This document shows, one piece after another, positions 61,595-64,000 of a stretch of 64,000 bases of DNA. The stretch is taken from contig NZ_AUBQ01000005.1 in the NCBI RefSeq assembly GCF_000429325.1, forward strand, positions 186,001 through 250,000, read 5' to 3'. The notes under the pieces are model-generated. The model was not told the DNA's origin. It ran no database searches and saw only the letters and a list, made by a program, of their open reading frames with translations. The DNA comes from Fundidesulfovibrio putealis DSM 16056 (lineage in GTDB: Bacteria; Desulfobacterota; Desulfovibrionia; Desulfovibrionales; Desulfovibrionaceae). How positions within the stretch are numbered: the stretch's first letter is position 1; each line of letters starts with the position of its first letter. The position numbers and the translations under genes were made by a program.

Positions 61595-62872
61595 ATGAGC
61601 GACCTGAAAAAAATGTACACCACCATGCAGGGCGACCCCTTTCCCCAGGACATGACCATCACCCTGGGCGGGCAGACCCTCACCTTCAAGAAGCGCACCT
61701 GGACCATCGACGGCGAGGTGAAGGGCCTGCGCTACGGCGAGAACCCCGACCAGCCCGCCGCCGTCTACCAGCTGGTGGACAACGCCCTTGAGCTCGACGG
61801 CGTGACCTTCCGAGGCCCCGAACGCGGCATGGTGTCCGCGCTCACCGAGGAGCATCTGATCCAGTCCGGCAAGCACCCCGGCAAGACCAACCTCACCGAC
61901 GTGGACAACGGCCTGAACATCCTCCAGTACCTCTCGGCCAAGCCCGCCGCCGTGATCCTCAAGCACAACAACCCCTGCGGAGCCGCCTGGACCAACGAAG
62001 GCCTGGCCGTGGCCTTCGAGCGCGCCAACCTCTCCGACCGCATCGCCGCGTTCGGCGGAGCCATCGTGGTGAACCGCACCATGGACAAGGCCACCGCCGA
62101 GCTGATCGTGGCCAACTACTTCGAGGTGGTCGCCGCGCCCGACTACGAGCCCGCCGCTCTGGACATACTCAAAACCAAGAAGAACCTGCGCATCATCGCC
62201 ATCCCCGGCATCAATCGGCTGGCCGAGGGCATCGCAGAGCCTTTCCTGGACGTCAAATCCCTGTCCGACGGCGGCATGGTGCTCCAGTTCTCCTTCCGCA
62301 ACCGCATCCTCAGCGCCGCCGACTTCCTGCCCGCACAAGGCTCCACGAAAGACGGCGCGGCCTTCATCGCCCGCGCCCCCAGCTCCCAGGAAGCCGACGA
62401 CCTGCTCTTCGCCTGGGCCGTGGAAGCAGGCGTGACCTCCAACTCCGTCATCTTCGCCCGAAACGGCGCAACCGTGGGCATCGGCACCGGCGAGCAGGAC
62501 CGCGTGGGCGTTGTGGAGCTGACCATCCACAAGGCCTACACCAAGTACGCAGACCTTCTGGCCTTCACGCGCCACAAGCTCTCCATTCACGAGCTGCGCG
62601 AAAAAGCCGCCGCCGACCCGGCGCTGGCCACGGCCCTGGCCGACATCGAGGCCCAGACCAAGGCCGACCGGGGCGGACTGCCCGGCAGCGTGCTGGTCTC
62701 CGACGGGTTCTTCCCCTTCCGCGACGGCGTGGATCTGGCCATCGCCCAGGGCGTCATCGCCATCGCGCAGCCCGGCGGCTCCATCCGCGACTGGGAAGTT
62801 GTCCAGGCCGTGAACGAAGCCACGCCCCAGGTGGCCATGGTCTTCACGGGGCAGCGTTCTTTTAGGCATTAA
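61595..62872 (+). CDS. Stand-alone AICAR transformylase (C-terminal PurH domain)
   Basis: 425 residues from the ATG at 61595 (GGGAG 7 bases upstream). Only the AICARFT bienzyme domain is present: LRYGENPDQPAAVYQLVDNA, the catalytic lysine-histidine pair K123-H124 (LKHNNPCGAAW), AFGGAIVVNRTMDKATAELI, and the C-terminal VLVSDGFFPFRDGVDLAIAQ, QPGGSIRD. The IMP cyclohydrolase half of PurH is missing, so the last purine step must be encoded elsewhere. Confidence 0.9.
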   Translation: MSDLKKMYTTMQGDPFPQDMTITLGGQTLTFKKRTWTIDGEVKGLRYGENPDQPAAVYQLVDNALELDGVTFRGPERGMVSALTEEHLIQSGKHPGKTNLTDVDNGLNILQYLSAKPAAVILKHNNPCGAAWTNEGLAVAFERANLSDRIAAFGGAIVVNRTMDKATAELIVANYFEVVAAPDYEPAALDILKTKKNLRIIAIPGINRLAEGIAEPFLDVKSLSDGGMVLQFSFRNRILSAADFLPAQGSTKDGAAFIARAPSSQEADDLLFAWAVEAGVTSNSVIFARNGATVGIGTGEQDRVGVVELTIHKAYTKYADLLAFTRHKLSIHELREKAAADPALATALADIEAQTKADRGGLPGSVLVSDGFFPFRDGVDLAIAQGVIAIAQPGGSIRDWEVVQAVNEATPQVAMVFTGQRSFRH

Positions 62873-62874
62873 CA

Positions 62875-62962
62875 CCGGGCTCCGCCCGGACCCGGCAGGG
62901 CGCTGCCCTGCACCCGCCAGGGGGATGATCCCCCTGGACCCTCAGTGGGCTTCGCGTCTTAA
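62875..62962. repeat. Intergenic GC-rich palindromic repeat
   Basis: GGGCTCCGCCC, GGCAGGGCGCTGCC, CCGCCAGGGGGATGATCCCC and CCTGGACCC, then GGGCTTCGCGTC; the family copy after the AICAR transformylase gene. It is followed by a second, AT-centred inverted repeat at 63020-63057. Confidence 0.7.
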
Positions 62963-63019
62963 TCCGTCCATGATGACGAATTTCGACGCGAAGCTACTTA
63001 AAAGTTTTTGAAAGGAGGT

Positions 63020-63057
63020 CCAGGAGGAAAACTTTTTTCAAAAAGTTTTCCTCCTGG
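63020..63057. terminator. 18-bp perfect inverted repeat, probable terminator
   Basis: CCAGGAGGAAAACTTTTT and its exact complement separated by two bases. The T-rich stem and its position after a stop codon suit a terminator, but there is no T-run outside the stem, so this is tentative. The tail CCGCCGGAGGCG that follows belongs to the repeat family and also provides the GGAGG used by the next gene. Confidence 0.5.
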
Positions 63058-63077
63058 CCGCCGGAGGCGCTCTTCTC

Positions 63078-64000
63078 TTGACGACGACCAAACACCCGTC
63101 CATCCAACCCATCCCTACCGCAGGCTGCATCGTGGAGTTCCTCCAGGGCAACGAGCCGCACCTCGCCTGGGTTGAAGAGGCGTCCGGCGACAAGCTGCGC
63201 CTCTACACCCTGAACAAGCGCGAATCCAAGCTGTCCGCATCGCGCCTGCTGCCGTGGTCCGGGCCGCGCTACGACGGCCAGTTCAACCGCGAGGCCATTC
63301 TGGAAAAGCTGCGCGAGCACGCCAAGCGCCGCGAAGACATCTCCGCGTCCATCGATCCGCTGGAGGTGTGGGAGCTGGCCCAGGGCGAGGTGAACCAGGC
63401 ATCCACCCTGTGGTTCGCGGGGCTGGCCTTCGAGACGCCGGACGTGGACCATCTGGCGGCCATGGGGCGTGCGCTTCTGGGCGTGAAGACGCATTTCAAG
63501 TTCCAGCCGCCCAATTTCGAGGTGCACGCGGCTGAGGTGGTGGAGCGCCGTCTGGCCGAACAGGAGCTGGCCCGCGAACGCGAGCTGGTGGTCACCGCCG
63601 GACAGACCTTCTTCCATGAGCTGTGGACCGCCTGGGCCTCGGGCAGGAGCAAGGACGTTGCCAGGCTGGAGTCGCACCTGGACCCGCAGGCGGCGAAAAA
63701 GCTCAAGGAACTGCTGCGCGGCCTGCTGGCCGATCCGGACAGCCAGGAGCTCGCGCCCCTGTGGGCGAACCTGCGCAAGGGGCTGCCCGAGCACCCCAAC
63801 CAGCCGCTGATCCTGGCAATGGAGTGGGGCGTGGTGCCGCCGCACCACAACGCGCTGCTGGACCAGGCCGGATACGATGCCGGGGACGAATGGAGCGTGG
63901 CCTTCGCGGGGGAGATCGCGGCCCTGAAGCAAGATTTCGAGGCCAAGCGGGCCGAGCCCGAGCAGGTGGAGTACCTGAGCATCGACTCGCCCACCACCCG
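63078..64000 (+). CDS. RNase II/RNase R-family exoribonuclease, 5' part (runs off the right edge)
   Basis: The plus-strand frame opens at a TTG at 63078 (GGAGG 10 bases upstream) and is still open at the window end, about 307 residues in. The first 280 residues are an unusual N-terminal region (CIVEFLQGNEPHLAWVEEAS, RLYTLNKRESKLSASRLLPW). At the edge, EYLSIDSPTTR is the start of the RNB catalytic domain (L-S-I-D-S-x-T-T-R-D-I-D-D). The protein degrades RNA 3' to 5'. The catalytic aspartates themselves lie beyond the window. Confidence 0.8.
   Translation, partial: MTTTKHPSIQPIPTAGCIVEFLQGNEPHLAWVEEASGDKLRLYTLNKRESKLSASRLLPWSGPRYDGQFNREAILEKLREHAKRREDISASIDPLEVWELAQGEVNQASTLWFAGLAFETPDVDHLAAMGRALLGVKTHFKFQPPNFEVHAAEVVERRLAEQELARERELVVTAGQTFFHELWTAWASGRSKDVARLESHLDPQAAKKLKELLRGLLADPDSQELAPLWANLRKGLPEHPNQPLILAMEWGVVPPHHNALLDQAGYDAGDEWSVAFAGEIAALKQDFEAKRAEPEQVEYLSIDSPTT

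Overview
The window looks like a stretch of chromosome from a GC-rich deltaproteobacterial sulfate reducer of the Desulfovibrio/Fundidesulfovibrio type. This is inferred from gene content and protein style: an rpsB-tsf-pyrH-frr-uppS cluster, a stand-alone AICAR transformylase, PAS/GGDEF and hybrid histidine-kinase genes, and several small acidic proteins of unknown function. No 16S rRNA gene is present to confirm it.

Positions 1 to about 15,480 form an accessory island that ends exactly at the encoded CCA of a tRNA-Pro(UGG) gene (15,479-15,555, minus strand). Its left part (about 500-8,800) is the replication and regulation core of an integrative element. It carries an AlpA-like regulator, a small HTH protein, a DUF927/Toprim primase-helicase, an ERCC4-type nuclease, two coupled Cro/CI repressors and a series of very small genes. 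Two gene-free arrays of hairpin-bearing repeats (5,357-5,710 and 7,179-7,600) sit where opposing transcription units meet. An IS3-family element of the IS407 type (9,468-10,663, 4-bp target duplication) splits a small gene that can be rejoined exactly in frame. From 10,880 to 15,230 there is a mosaic: two broken copies of a phospholipase-D-type nuclease gene, a transposase remnant, a methyltransferase, and a radical SAM gene coupled to an exported Ada-like metal-binding peptide.

From 15,600 to the right end the DNA is mostly core chromosome. It holds an XRE-PAS regulator divergent from a histidine kinase, an acyltransferase, and the translation and envelope cluster rpsB-tsf / pyrH-frr-uppS with a terminator and promoter between its halves. 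It continues with a dlt-like operon (DltD-like, 42-aa DltX-like, carrier protein, adenylating enzyme, MBOAT), a copper-tolerance set (Spy-like protein, multicopper oxidase, TolC-type lipoprotein), RNase J with PlsC, a CsgG-like protein, a D,D-carboxypeptidase, an aldehyde dehydrogenase, a chemoreceptor, an oligopeptide ABC ATPase pair, trmFO, pyrF with a GH57 enzyme, a hybrid kinase with a periplasmic binding protein, holB, purA, an RlmM-like methyltransferase, a diguanylate cyclase, the AICAR transformylase and the start of an RNase II-family gene. One AT-rich gene (47,881-48,789) with a C-terminal HNH nuclease domain is inserted in this core.

Intergenic spaces from 20 kb onward repeatedly carry a GC-rich palindromic repeat family. 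The least explained features are the paired hairpin arrays, the 12-copy inverted 9-mer cluster inside the primase gene, the DltX-like peptide in a Gram-negative setting, the orphan HNH gene, and a large nested inverted repeat at 33.37-33.48 kb.
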